A stretch of 64,000 nucleotides of DNA from Cephalotus follicularis (Eukaryota > Streptophyta > Magnoliopsida > Oxalidales > Cephalotaceae), in NCBI GenBank assembly GCA_001972305.1, contig BDDD01001787.1, positions 62,001 through 126,000 on the forward strand, given 5' to 3'. A program made the position numbers and the translations under genes. This document shows positions 8,951-20,964 of this stretch, one piece after another. The notes below the pieces were generated by a model. The model did not search any database. It worked only from the letters and a program-made list of their open reading frames with translations, and was not told where the DNA came from. The stretch's first letter is position 1. Each line of letters begins with the position of its first letter.

Positions 8951-9422
8951 TGTTGCAGGTACAGATAACTACCTTATCCCGTAGATAAGGCTAAAGTCCA
9001 CCGTGATAGAATTGTAGAAGAAATCAACTATGATACTGTTGCCGAGGTCATGGTCCTCTTAATCCAAGGACAAGTGTAGTTTGAATATGTCCGAGATGGA
9101 GCTTCCCAGTCTCTGTGTAGAGGAGACCGTATCTCCTGCTCTCCACCTGATAGGCACTTCGGGCCGAGGGAGTCCTCGACCATTAAACCGTGAATATAGT
9201 CTTGTGCCTTCAAGTCTGAGGAGTGTCCTCGGACTTGTGGTCTCAGTGTGTTGTCCTCAAAAAATACAGCACCTCGGCTCTTGGTCCGAGAAGGACATTC
9301 TTTGTCATGTGTGTGCTCCTCGGCACGGCCTGTCTGTCAGGCTTGCAATCCCTGGTGGACAACTGGTCAAGTCTGAAGTCGACACGTGCCCTTGCTATTA
9401 TAAGCATATTTTTCCTCCATCA
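8951..9422 (-). repeat. 5' LTR of the Tat element (472 bp)
   Basis: Begins TGTTGCAGG and ends CCTCCATCA on plus, so it has TG...CA termini on both strands. Its right 218 bp repeat at 1-218. Just outside is GTTAT, the likely 5-bp target duplication. Confidence 0.9.
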
Positions 9423-10287
9423 GTTATAATAAAAAAGTTGATAAAAAAGTTGAGATGTCGAGCATTATTACTCATGAAATTCTATCATTCATATTTGAAA
9501 AATGACATAATAAAATTCTAACAGTGTATATGACGTCATCTTCAAGGGAAGCTAATAGTGATAACATAATAAAATTCATACTTAATTAAAGTTCCCTAGT
9601 CGCCGTCTTTATTAAATTTTTCCATACTTAATTAAATTAGACTCTACCACAAAATGACATAATATAATTACCCGATTGCCGCTTCTACCACAGGTGAGTC
9701 TGATACTGTCTCAACAGACTGTCGGAGTGTTTTTGGAGTTCCCAAAATTGTGCATGCACTCCTCTTCTTGGGGCTACTCTTCACGTTGTTGCTCTTCTTG
9801 GACAATGCTTCTTCCTTGCTCTCTCTTTCCACCCTTTTCTACCATTTGATTCTATAGCAGAGAAGATCATTAGTTTACCATCATCATTTTTCCTTGAGGC
9901 CCCATCATGTACTCTTTGAAGAGTGCCTGTATTTGCAGCTTTGTGCCCTATGAGGGCCTTCACCATGCATGCCCTGCCAGCATCCAGACCTGTTTCTCCT
10001 ATGCAAACTTCTACGTTAAGGTCATTGACCTTGGGGTTAGAATGAGCATAGAGCTTGATAATCCCATTTGTAGCATCTATGATCCCATTGTTCTTCATTC
10101 GTACCAACTGGTCCGTAAGCCTCATCTTCAAACTATCGCCACCCATTGACAACTCTTTATCACTTGAGTCAGCACCTTCATCAACTCCCTTACCCTTCAC
10201 GAAAAACGGTCCCATCGCCTCCGTGGGGTCTATGGATTGTTTACTCTAGCTGTTCGTGAAATGAGACCTGTCCTCCGCATGGAGCTA
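9423..10287 (-). mobile_element. L1-type LINE fragment, copy A (3' part of ORF1)
   Basis: Aligns along its length with 12657-13524, so it is one of two copies of the same LINE segment. It has the same A/T-rich noncoding tail and the same ORF1 C-terminal frame. The left edge is the Tat insertion point; the right edge is abrupt at about 10287, where the zinc-knuckle part seen in copy B is missing and unrelated sequence begins. Confidence 0.65.
9781..10215 (-). pseudogene. LINE ORF1 C-terminal remnant, copy A
   Basis: A 144-residue frame (LTDQLVRMKNNGIIDATNG ..., ending KERARKKHCPRRATT) that is nearly the same as the frame at 13014-13388. In copy B it follows a zinc-knuckle and YKFGQWLRA-type segment, which identifies it as the variable C-terminal part of plant L1 ORF1 (DUF4283-type RNA-binding protein). 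Here the upstream domains are absent, so it is a truncated remnant. Confidence 0.5.
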
Positions 10288-12656
10288 TCGATTTTGGGCC
10301 TAGGATGCTAGTGTGTATAATTTTGGTTTTGAAAACCTCCAAGACTCCAAGTCAAGGAACATACTAACATCCTAACACCAAAATCTATGTCCCAAGATCT
10401 CCGTTTAATATTCAATTGCACAATACTAATTAGTCAAGCACACATATACAAAACCAAATCTAATTCGGCATAAACACAATGAATAGAATTCATACCAACG
10501 TTGGATGCTCCATTATCTTTGGCCACCTCCTTCATGCGTCATGATCTCCATCTGAATTATGCTCCAAGTTCCTTTGTTCTTGGCTCCAAGCTTCGGCTCC
10601 AAACAACCCCAAAGAACCTCCAAAGCCGAACTTCCAAGGTTCCAAAAATTGCCCTCGGGTGCGCACCAAATTGCCATCTCCTTACTCCAATTCCAAGCTT
10701 CCAGTAGCAACAAGATATGGCGCATAATTTTCTGCCCTATTAGTGCACAACAAACAGCCACAAGGATGCTGCACCAAGAACCCTAAAACTCACAGCCAAG
10801 TCACCAAAATGGCGCCACCATCTAGCACCTCCAAGAACTAACATATACAACCCTAGATATCTTAAACCTAATCTAGGGATGATAGAAGGTCAAGCAAATT
10901 CTCAATTCAAGAACATGCTCCACCCAAAATCACCTTAGGCATATGACAATATGAAGAAGATGAGAGAATATGAGATGAAGAAAGAAAACTTCAAGCTTCC
11001 TTTCATTGCCGAACTTGTAGTCATCTTTTCCATTTTCTTCTTTTTAGTTCTTCCATTGCCAAACCATGGTGGTTGTGTTCTCTTCTATTTTTCTTCTTCA
11101 AGGCCTAAAGTTTGCAATGCAAGAATGCCTCTCAACTCCTCAATTTCGGCCACCTCTTGGAAAGAATGAATACTAGTCAAATTCTCATGACACATATCTC
11201 TCATGCATCTTCACTTCATGCCACCTTACATATGTCACTTGGCATGCCACCAAGTGACACGTGTCCTACACATGCTACTGGGTGTTCCATGTAGTGACAT
11301 GTGTAATGAACACATGTCACTTTGCCATCTACACATGTCACTTTCTGATAATTCGTGCTGGACTTGAAAATCTGAAATAAAATCGATAACGTCTGTAAAT
11401 TACCGCAGTGCTCCTACGCATAGGTAAAATTACCATAAACAGTTCCCAATTATTTTAACAACCCTAAAATCATGTTCAACATATTTCATGTGTGAAAATT
11501 AATCCCAGATTAATTTCCCACATTGTACGCCCGTTTCTGACACATCCGGTACTTCTTCCAGTTGACGGTTACCGGGTACTATAATCTCTCGTCATCCCGG
11601 ATCCAACCGCGGCCTAGGGTAAGGATACGTGTCAACCCTAATTTTTCTCAGTGCTTACACATCCATAAACTCATTGTGACTATTGACGGATTTTTTCCGG
11701 AAACCTAGTTTTCGATCCCCATAACCTGCGCAGGTATTTTCAGTCCGTAATGAATACATATAGCATAAAGCCTGTCACTCGCGCTACGAGTATGATGATT
11801 CCATCTTGCATACTCGCCTATATTCATGCAAATTCAGTAAGGCCCAAAGACCGCCTGTTTTCCAGCCCCGCGAGAGGACTGGGTAGGGCGGAGATCAAAG
11901 CCAAACTTCCTCTATATAATGTAGAGCAGTAACTCAGGTATAAGGATCCGACAGGTCCTCTAAGGTCCTGTTAGGCACTAAGTGCCTATACACTACCACC
12001 ACAGATAGGAAACACTACTAACACAGGATTAGCGACCATCCAAATAGCGTTACTATGGTGGGTCAAGTTCAGTGTAATGCTCCCAGCACGCACCTCGCAT
12101 TAGCTTTAGGGTTCCTCCCAAGTGGCAATGAGATACTCCACCCTCCAACCCGCAGGAACAAGCATAGCGCTGCAAGTCTAACCGGTTCACTTATGCCCTA
12201 TATAAATGAACCTCTGACTTGGAACGGTTTAGTCACAGCGAATAAGGGAGTCATTCTCATATCCCCTATGCCTGACATCCAACCTTTGATGTGACTGGGC
12301 ATCATATGTGTAAGCAGATAATAAATTTAAACTGCTTCGATGATGTGATAAAACGCATACAGCTTACCAGTATAAATTAAAGTATGCACATATGTCACAT
12401 AAATGAAATAAGACTGTTTTAACCCAGAGATAACAACGACTACATCCAGCCACCCAGTGGCATGACGAGTCACCATCTCTAACAGAAGCCATTTTATTAA
12501 CGAAAAAAATACTTAACATCCCATTACTTTTACCAACTTTTTCATCCTAAATGATGTGTCACTACACATATTATGTATTTGTTCATTCATGAGAAATAAT
12601 GAGAGTCACTCATGTGTTTTATTCTCCAAGTATCGTTCATGTATAGTAACACATCA
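10288..12656. other. Unclassified non-coding block, probably old repeat
   Basis: No convincing coding region on either strand. It has a pyrimidine/AAGAAG-rich part (10940-11170), a cluster of ACATGTCACTT-type words (11215-11345), and a stretch with scattered CpG (11500-12250). It separates the two LINE copies and resembles the LTRs of the window in composition, but I find no paired termini, primer site or polypurine tract that would define an element. Confidence 0.4.
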
Positions 12657-14290
12657 GTTATAATAGAAAAGTTAATAAAAATGTTGAGATGTCGAGAATT
12701 ATTGCTCATGAAATTCTATCATTCGTATTGAAAAAATGACATAGTAAAATTCTAACATTGTATATGACGTCATCCTGAAGGGAAGCTAATAGTGATAACC
12801 TAATAAAATTCATACTTAATTAAAATTCCCCAGTCACCCCTCTATTAAATAAGTCCATACTTAATTAAATTAGACTCTACCACAGAATGACATAATAAAA
12901 TTCCCCAATTGCTACTTTTACCACAGGTGAGCCTGGTACTATCTCCACGCACTGTCAGAGTATTTTTGGAGTTCCCAAAATTGTGCATGCACTCCTCTTC
13001 TTAGGGCTACTCTTCACGTTGTTGCTCTCCTTGGACAATGCTTCTTCCTTGCCCTCTCTTTCCACCCTTTTCTACCATTTGATTCTATAGCAGAGAAGAT
13101 CATTAGTTTACCATCATCATCATTTTTCCTTGAGGCCCCATCACGTACTCTTGGAAGAGTGCCTGTATTTGCAGCTTTGTAACCTATGAGGGCCTTCACC
13201 ATGCATGCCCTGCAACCATCCAGACCCGTTTCTCCTATGCAAACCTCTACGTTAAGGTCACTGACCTTGGGATTAGAATGAGCATAGGGCTCGATAATCC
13301 CATTTGTAGCATCTATGATCCCATTGTCCTCCATTCGTACCAACTGGTCCGTATGCCTCATCTTATAACTATCGCTGCCCATTGACAACTCTTTATCACT
13401 CGAGTCAGCACCTTCATCAACTACATTCCCTTCACGTATAACGATCCCATCACCTCAGTGGGGTTTATGGATTGTTTACTCCAGCTGTTCACCAAACGAG
13501 ACCTATTCTCCGCACGGAGCCACTGCCCAAACTTGTAAACCACTGCTTCCCCCTAGCTTTCATGCTCAACACCTTTTCATAGTCATGTTCCACATGACCC
13601 AAAAATCAACATGCAAAGCAGAAGTTTGGGAGTTTCTCGTACTTCAAATTCAACAATCCCTTCCCCAAACATCCGCATGAGAGGTTCATACCCCTTCGAA
13701 GGGCCCAAATAGGAACCTTAATCCGTAGCCTAAGATAGTTCACCATGTTTCCCTTTCCTTTTATTCATTCCTCCTCCTCTATCAATCCAATGGAGTTCCC
13801 AATCAATCTACCCACATGTTCAGATAAACACACTGATGGTAATCCACAAACCCCCATCCGTAGACTACAAAAATCCCATGCCACCTAAGATGGATTTATC
13901 ATTGTACTCAACTCATGAAGAAGAACCATGTGTATATCAAAGAACCACGGTTCTTTACAGATGATCTAGTCACGATCCTCCTTCTTTTTTAGGATAAATA
14001 TGAAGAGGTTATTTCCAATATCCTTACATCGTACTCCTATGAGGGTTTCCAAACTGAGCACATGGTGGACTTGAAGATTTCTCTGTTGATAGTTTTTAAT
14101 GTCTATAGGCTACCCAACAAACAAGCTTCCCCTTATGGCACAATATCTCCAATCAATGTATCATCAAGGTTTACGTCTATCTATTCCTTCTCTGTCAGAT
14201 CCAGTTTTTCCCAAGCCTCTTCTAGGCTTTGTTCATCAACACCACAAAAAGGTTCTGTGCTACTCAAGCATCTAGATGAAAACATTTTTT
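12657..14290 (-). mobile_element. L1-type LINE fragment, copy B (most of ORF1)
   Basis: On minus, the 5' portion (about 14290-13900) encodes in broken frames the N-terminal DUF4283 pattern: EEAWEKLDLTEKE, then TINREIFKSTMCSVWKP. Near 13.7-13.5 kb is a degraded zinc-knuckle region (GHVEHDYEKVLSMK-like) followed by FGQWLRAENRSRLVN, the YGPWLRA-type signature of plant L1 ORF1. The C-terminal frame and an A/T-rich tail follow. There is no endonuclease or reverse transcriptase of ORF2. Frames are interrupted many times, so the copy is old. Confidence 0.65.
13014..13388 (-). pseudogene. LINE ORF1 C-terminal remnant, copy B
   Basis: A 124-residue frame matching the copy A remnant almost residue for residue (LVRMEDNGIIDATNG, LNVEVCIGETGLDG, IESNGRKGWKERARKKH). 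Further upstream on minus the WLRA-type motif of L1 ORF1 is readable in other frames, with frameshifts between. It is a decayed RNA-binding ORF1 and not a host gene. Confidence 0.5.
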
Positions 14291-14490
14291 GTTATATTTG
14301 CATAGATCTGAAATAATGTAATTACTTAATATCATTTAGAATCCACCAATGATTCTTATAATGATATAAACAGTAAAGGACTATCCAGTGAAATTCACAA
14401 CCAAGAAGTAATAATTTTGATAAACAAATATCCAATTCTAAATATTAGCACAAGGATGATATTGACTTATTTTGACAAACACTTAGGAAA

Positions 14491-14668
14491 CTCAATATGG
14501 CAAAATAAACACAAAGATAGTATAGAGGTATTTTCACAAACACTTAGTATACTCAATATAACATAACAATCACAAAGTGAATATTGTGGTATTTCAACAA
14601 ACAACAAGCAAGCTCAATATGACAACATAAGCACAAAATGAATATTGAGGTATTTCAACAAACACCAA
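14491..14668 (+). repeat. Tandem repeat, ~61-bp unit, about three copies
   Basis: Units start CTCAATAT and contain AAGCACAAA-like and GAGGTATTT-CA-CAAACA segments. Three diverged copies follow each other at 14490, 14552 and 14612. Confidence 0.6.
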
Positions 14669-14837
14669 AAAAATTAAAAGTAAAGTGCTGAGTTAAAAAG
14701 AGCAAGTGAAGAGATAGTGCAAACGATTTATCGTGGTTCGACTCAACTCGGTGTTGACATCCACTCCTCAAGACCTCCTCTTGAATATTTCACTATTAAG
14801 TTGATTTTACGGACATCAACCTTTCCTTTACAACTTA

Positions 14838-15329
14838 TGGCTTGTTTGAGAGTTTTTTAGAGAAAAGAAAAGAGATGATAAAAGCATTAATGAAGGAAAA
14901 GAAAAGATAAAAATGTATTATTTTTTGTTTGGATGTTATGAGAGAAAATAAAAGAAATATTGTAATTTGTATTTGTTAACATAGGAAGAAATGAAAAGAA
15001 AAGAAGTGACAACTCATAAATTTATTGTACCATTATGCCCTTATTATAAAGGGTTCTCCATTTTTTGTTGCTTGGAATAGATATAGTAATTTTGAAATAT
15101 TATAATGAAACAAGGGCTATTTATGTATATTAAAAATTTCCTTAACGCCCAACTTTCTTTTCCCTCTCTTTCACCCCATTTTGGGGAGAAAATAAAAGAT
15201 GGAAAAGCGGCATAAATTATCCCTTCAATTCTTCTTCTTTAATTCTTTAAAAACCTTCCAAACAAGAATGGAGAGAAACAATCATATTATTTCTTTTCTT
15301 TTTCACTTGAATCACTCCCAAACAATGCG
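14838..15329. mobile_element. MITE, possibly PIF/Harbinger (Tourist-like), 492 bp
   Basis: An A/G-rich insertion whose ends are imperfect inverted repeats: GGCTTGTTTGAGAG at left against GCATTGTTTGGGAG read inward from the right, both continuing into AAAGAAAAG-type sequence. TTA flanks both sides (14835-14837 and 15330-15332), the usual target duplication of PIF/Harbinger elements. There is no coding capacity. One extra base outside each terminal repeat lowers certainty. Confidence 0.5.
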
Positions 15330-16389
15330 TTAGTCTCCAACCAAGTGCTAGAACCAAGCTCTAACCAAGCTTCAAACTCTAGAGACCACCTCTCTAATGG
15401 CTAGAGACAATCTCTCTAAGTTTATACAACCACAAGCTCCAACCAAGCTTGAGAAACACTAGAGCCCACTACTTCAATGGCTAGAGACCGCCACTTTAGA
15501 CTTTTACAAGAGAATAAGTATGTAGAAAAGGTTTACACAACTCTACTAGAGATTTGTTTTATAATAAAACTCAATATAATGAATGAATCAAATCAATAGA
15601 AATATCTAATAAAAAACAACTTTGATTACAAAGAAAAAACTTGAAGAACTTGAGAGATTTTGAATTTTTGAGTGCTTCTGCTTGGTAAGTGCTAAATTGA
15701 TTTCCTTTGGCTCTTCATTACCCTTATATAGCAGATGACCTTTCAGGATAATTTTTGGTGTTAATGTCATGTACAAACAGATATATTTGGGTTGAATGTG
15801 AAGTACAATGGATATATTTGAATTTAAAAAAATATCAACTCCAAACCCCGTCCATTGATTGGCTAGTTAACTGGCTGAATACATATTATGTCGGTTTACC
15901 CATCTGGTCGATTGATTTGCTCAAAAATCAGCAAGCTTAATTTTCACTTATGCAAGGCACCAACTTGTTCTTCAAGTATTCTGTTTACATTTAGATAAAC
16001 ATTCTAACATGCACAAGGATGTTAGTATGACACATATAAAGAATAATGGTGTAAACATATGTATTGATAACATAGTTTTGTAAACACTTAATCATGAGTT
16101 CCTAATCGTTTTGTTAATCATCAAAAATAAATACATAAATCTTTAGGGAATGGGCAAAGGTAAACAAATTTAAAGAGAAAAATACTGAAAGCCCCAGATA
16201 TTTTATATGTACAGAATTGCATGTATTTTGTTGTTCTTGTACAGTATTGTACAATATTGTATTGATGGATGATATGGATTGTATATAATATATGGTATTT
16301 TTTTCCCTTTTATGTCTGTTTATGGGTAGTGGGGGTTCAACTGAACCTGATCGTAGCTTTTGAGATTTTTTCCTAAAGGAGCCTATATC

Positions 16390-16397
16390 TATATATA
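16390..16397 (+). promoter_or_regulatory. TATA box in the long split LTR
   Basis: TATATATA followed by GGCGGC and, about 30-60 bp on, a C/T-rich start region and a GAGAGAG stretch. This is the normal layout of a core promoter in a plant Gypsy LTR and fixes the orientation as plus. Confidence 0.55.
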
Positions 16398-16865
16398 GGC
16401 GGCTCAACTCTTTCATTCTCATTTTTCATTTTCTCATTCAATTCTAGAGAGAGTGTGAGTTAGAGAGAGAAAGTGGATGAAATCGAGCAAGGAATGAGTC
16501 TTTGGGATCGTGGCAGAGGTAGGTTCTACATATACTTTGATTCTCATATTGTGATGGGTTTTGCATGATGGTATGGCTATTAATTGATAGATCAGGGCTA
16601 GATGAATGAATTAGGAGGTTTGATTCGTTCAATATCGGATTAAAATAGAAATCTGAGAGAGAATGGAGATTTTGAGCCTAATTTCTTCTCTCCGTCGATT
16701 TCAGATCCACAAGTACGGATCTTGGTGTTTAAAGTCGTTTCTAAGCTGTAATAGGCTACTGGGACTCATAGCTCCCTTGGATCGAGTGTTAGAGTGATTT
16801 ATTTGGATTTGGACTGGGTACGAGCTGATTAATAGCCGTTTTTGGCGTTCTGCTAAGTCCCTAAA

Positions 16866-17054
16866 GCATCGACACCCAGCCATAAACCATCGACGTTGTT
16901 CTTGGCTGTGACCCCTCGTAAACCGGCGACGCTTAACGCATACCGTCGACGCTTTGCCCAGGTTAGAACTGTCAACGCTTTCACGCTTTTGTCGACGCTT
17001 TGTGAAGAAATACGTCTTAATCGTCGACGCCTTGAGTAAACCGTCGAGGCTTTG
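16866..17054. repeat. GTCGAC-motif cluster 1 (in long split LTR)
   Basis: About eight copies of a degenerate palindrome such as CCGTCGACGCTTT separated by 10-20 bases. It is cut by the solo LTR at 17061 and resumes at 19437-19560 with the same motif. Confidence 0.75.
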
Positions 17055-17060
17055 CCTAGT

Positions 17061-19431
17061 TGTAACACCCCGCGCCCGCAAAGCGGACACGTGGCATTAC
17101 ACTCAATCCAATACATAATACAATGGTCGGGACTAGTAATATAAAAATGCGGAAAAACTGAAAACTTTGCAACACATAACATGCGGAAGATACAATATGA
17201 ATCCATCCATACAATACAATACAAATTCTTTACAATACCAGTCTTTTTCAATACATTACATGTCACACTTTTCACTACAATATCTCTATCAGCTCTGTGT
17301 TACCTAAGCAGTCGTGTGATCATACAGAGTCTTCAATCCTTCTATCCGCTGCTACCTTCTGCCCTACCTATGCCGCACACAAAGTACAACACAGCCCCAC
17401 CCTGAAGGATGGGGTTAGCCACACTGACTAAGCAGAAACCCCGTGTAGCATGTATGCATGTGCAATGTGCAATATCGGTGACAATCTATACAATATCAAT
17501 GTGCGGTGTACAATATCAATGCATGGCATGGAAAATGCATGCGTACAGTTGCCGAACAAACTATCCGTATGACAATGGCCCATAACAGAGCATACGGATA
17601 GGATCTATAACAATCAATCAATCAATAGCAGAAATTCGATGGTGGTGTATAAAACACCTAATCAATCAATCAATATCCCATAGAGCATGCGACCGATGTC
17701 AATATAATGTCAATAAGTTAGCAATGATCAATCCCACGGAAGGTAGTCCTTCAAAAAGGGTGGGAGATCTATCTACGGTTCTCAGACTGATCAGGTCTGG
17801 AACGCATAGATCTTCCAGCCTATGGCTGGGCCAATACAATCTTGATGAGCTACAGCTGAGGGAGCTACTGATGTCGTTAGGGAGCTATGGCCCTCAGCGA
17901 GCATCAATCGTCAATCAATCGTGCTCGTCAGCACATGCTCGTCAGCAAGACAATACAATACAAGAAACGATCGATGGAATAGGTGGACAAAGTCGACCTA
18001 ACATGCCGACGTAAACCACAAGGTCACTCTATAGGATCCATACAATACAATCAATCAATCAATCGAGTCAATACAATATTAAGTAAAGTCAATAAGTGGT
18101 GGTGTCCAATGGAGAAATGGGAACATGCGTCCATCGTACCGACTTAGACTCACAACAACACTCATGGCTCAAGCAATCGATCAATTTATCAATACAACGT
18201 TGAAGCAAGGCCGATAAGTGGTGGTGCCTAATGGAGGAATGAGAATGTGCGTCCATTTTACCGACTTAAACTCACAACAACACTCATGACTCAAGCAATC
18301 AATTGATCAGTGCAATCATTAAAACTGTTTTCAAACACTTGAACACCTCAAGTGAGGCTCCGGTCAAGTGGCGATGTGAAAAGAAGTGGAAAACTACTTT
18401 TAAACAGTTAAAAACTCCTTTCAGTACATTAGGCATCAATGTCCTTGGTAAAAGACGTCGGCGCATTTATAAAACGGTGGAAAGACGTCGATGTCTTTGA
18501 AAGACGTCAATGTCTTTCCCTATTTGTGTAGAGATCTGGCCGAAGACGTCGATGTCTTTGGGGAAAGGCATCGGCGCGTTTCAATAACAATAGTCTGGGA
18601 ATGCGCATCGATGTTCGGCATCGATGTCTTTCAAGGGGAAAGACATCTCGAGGCAAAGACGTCGACGTCTTTACTGCAGAATCAAGGATACAACACTCTG
18701 AAGAAAAAGACATCGACGTCCTTGGGCTAGGGGTTGATGTCTTTGCTGGGCAGAGTCGATTTTATGCAGAAAATAGGGCCAATCTCAAGTCAAAAACCAA
18801 TTTAAAGCTATTCTTTGAAAACCAAGGTTTTCAATCAATCATTTGAGGTTAGTAAAACTTGTTACAACCTTCAAAATTCAATTTCAATCTTTCAATTAAC
18901 AATTAGGTCAAGGGTTACTAAAAACCTTAAAAACCCCAATTCATTCATTCAATCACTCAATCAATCGTGCAATTCAATCAATCAATCAATAAAACAATAG
19001 GCAATTCAGTAAAGAAGTCCTACCAATCACTGAAGCTTCAAAAGTTGAGCTTCCAATCACTCAATCGGCTGTTACGTTGTTCAATCCGCCAGAAGGAGGC
19101 TTGCAATCACTACTTGTCAATGAAGCAGCAAATCCGAAGCTGCTATGGAGGAGGAGGCTGCTTGCTGGGAGAGAGAGAGAGAGGAAAAGGATAGAGAGAG
19201 GAAGAAGAATGAGAGAAAAATGAGAGAATGAGAGTAAGAATTGACTTTTATAGTCAATTCGACCAACTTTCCAAAACTCAGCCCAAAATCCTGACTATAC
19301 ATGCATAAAACCAATACAATCTCAATAGGTATAAGAATACCTCAATTCAGTACAATACAATACGGTCCGATGCAGTACAATACGGTATGATGTATGCATG
19401 AATAGTACAAAAGATAATTCGGGTCGTCACA
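17061..19431 (-). mobile_element. Solo LTR, Gypsy (Tekay-like), 2.37 kb
   Basis: Starts TGTAACACCCCGCG and ends GGGTCGTCACA, flanked by CTAGT (17056-17060) and CTAGC (19432-19436), a near-perfect 5-bp target duplication. The GACACGTGGCATTACAC word close to the left end matches the terminal part of the other Tekay-like LTRs in reverse, so orientation is minus. There are no genes, primer site or polypurine tract, as expected of an LTR left by recombination between the two ends. It is old, judging by its isolation. Confidence 0.75.
18433..18752. repeat. GTCGAC-motif cluster 2 (in solo LTR 17061-19431)
   Basis: About twelve copies in the variant form AAAGACGTCGATGTCTTT, spaced mostly 15-35 bases apart. 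The flanks read AAAGAC...GTCTTT, so each unit is a longer palindrome than in cluster 1. Confidence 0.75.
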
Positions 19432-19599
19432 CTAGCGTTAGAGTTGTCTACGCTTTGCTCTACCTTTGGCGCTTTGGCTTTAACCCGCGACGCTTGACGT
19501 TAACTGTCAGCCCTTAGCCTCCACACATTCGACGCTTAGCCCAGCCAGTCGGCGCTTAGCTCCCTGTTTTACACGATATGGACTGTGAAAGTTCTATAT

Positions 19600-20690
19600 G
19601 GCAACCTAAAGAGATGGGGTTTGCGGAAAAGACAATTTGCGCTAAAGGAAATCAAATAAGCATTGAAGAATCAAATAAGCAATAAAGGTAAAGAGATAAA
19701 GTTAGAGAGATTGCAAACACGGTTTATAGTGGTTCGGCTAACTCTTGCCTACGTCCACTTTTCCCAAGGACCTCATTGAGATTCCACTAGACACCTTCTA
19801 GTACACTTCGATTTTGGGTTACGGGTGCAAATCGAAACACCTTACTAGCAAGGGTTCACTCCCCTTTGATAATCCTACTAAGAGATCACTCATCTTGATT
19901 ATCTCTCTTAGGGTTCACTCCCCAATTACAAATACAATGAAAGGTTTTTGTGTTTGATGACTTGATATAACCTATACAAGGTTTGATATGAAAATGATGA
20001 AGTACTTGACACAAGCTTTGGATATGAAAGTTGTAGTTTTACACTTGATGATCTTCTGCTTTGATGTTCTTTTTGTGTGTTCTTGTTGTACTTGTGTGTC
20101 TCTCTTTGATCTTGATTCTTGGCTTCTATTTTATACTTATCTTCAGTTTATGGCCGTTGTAAAAGTAATATAGCCGCTGGTGTTGTCTTGGGAGTTGTTG
20201 TTGTAAAGACAGCTTTGTATAACTGCTTTAATGAAAGTTTCTAGCGCGCAAAGCGTCGACGCTTATGTTACTGTTATGTGCTTGAATTTGAATTTCTCGC
20301 TCAATTTGCTGACGCTTTGTTTTGAGCGTCGACTGTTTTGCTGAAACCGTTGACGCTTTCTTGATAAGCGTCGCCGCTTTGAGTCCCTCAATTGGTTCTA
20401 CAAATCTCTTGAGTAAAGCTCTTATAAGTGCTCCTTAAGCGTTGGCGTCTTGGTCTAAACCGCTGACGCTTTCTTGTGACTGTTGGCGCTTTAAGCAGTT
20501 TTGTTCTAGCTTTGAAAGTCTTCAACTGTTGACGCTTTGGTGTTAAGCGCGGACGCTTCTGTTCAAACCGTCGGCGCTTTGTTCTGTTTCTGCACTTTCT
20601 TGTTTTGTTTTGATTAATCATTTCTTCACATCAACAAACAAGTTAGGTGCTTTGTTATCATCAAAACCAGTATTGTTAGACAAAACCCAA
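19600..20690. mobile_element. Copia-like LTR block (same type as 14330-16115)
   Basis: Has the GCAAACACGGTTTATAGTGG segment with the following '...CCACTTTTCCCAAGGACCTC' (19713-19775), and the tail TTTGTTATCATCAAAACC (20652), in the same order as the block at 14330-16115. It lies inside the long split LTR. No coding region is present. The termini cannot be placed exactly. Confidence 0.35.
20240..20590. repeat. GTCGAC-motif cluster 3
   Basis: About eleven degenerate copies, for example AAGCGTCGACGCTT, CCGTTGACGCTTT and CCGTCGGCGCTTT, in the Copia-like LTR block. Confidence 0.7.
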
Positions 20691-20964
20691 AAGTCTGTTT
20701 TCAGCCCCTTTAACCCCCCCCAGACTCTTGTATTCTCAACATGGGTTCTATAGGAGGCCTTTCTACGGCCGTATAACCTATATGGAACCTCATTGAATTA
20801 ATTGATCTGAATATCAATCTTCAAAAGGGTTTTACAGCTGGAAGACCTATAGGGTCTCAGATTATGCTTGACATGGTTGAGCTTTGGTGAGATAGTCACT
20901 CACAATCTCCATTATGTCATGGAGGTCAGGGGAAATAGCTACTTAGTCTAATAGATTTGTGAAC

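Larger units (their letters stand above)
1..9422 (-). mobile_element. Ty3/Gypsy Tat-lineage LTR retrotransposon, nearly complete
   Basis: A minus-strand element reading LTR (8951-9422), primer site, gag-protease, reverse transcriptase-RNase H, a second plant-type RNase H, integrase, a long 3' region with an antisense gene, polypurine tract, and the inner part of the 3' LTR (1-218); the rest of that LTR lies before the window. Integrase is last and lacks a chromodomain, and the extra RNase H follows the first: the family arrangement of the Tat lineage. The two LTR stretches that can be compared (218 positions) differ at 5, about 2.3%, which at common plant rates suggests roughly 1-2 million years. 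The copy is close to whole with perhaps two or three breaks. It sits in LINE-derived DNA: right of the LTR comes GTTAT, the expected target duplication, but its partner is outside the window. Confidence 0.9.
14330..16115. mobile_element. Copia-like LTR remnant (SIRE/Maximus style), MITE inside
   Basis: Two landmarks are shared with the block at 19600-20690: a GCAAACGATTTATCGTGGTT segment followed by '...CCACTCCTCAAGACCTCCT' (14719-14795), and a tail with TTTGTTAATCATCAAAA (16109). Both recur in the same order and spacing class, so the two blocks are copies of one LTR type. The style resembles SIRE/Maximus LTRs, an inference from memory. No genes are present. Exact ends are unclear. Confidence 0.35.

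Noticed and set aside
9423-13524. The paired 865-bp repeats as LTRs of one element around 10288-12656
   Set aside because: The repeats carry LINE ORF1 coding sequence in direct orientation, lack TG...CA ends, and have no primer site or purine tract.
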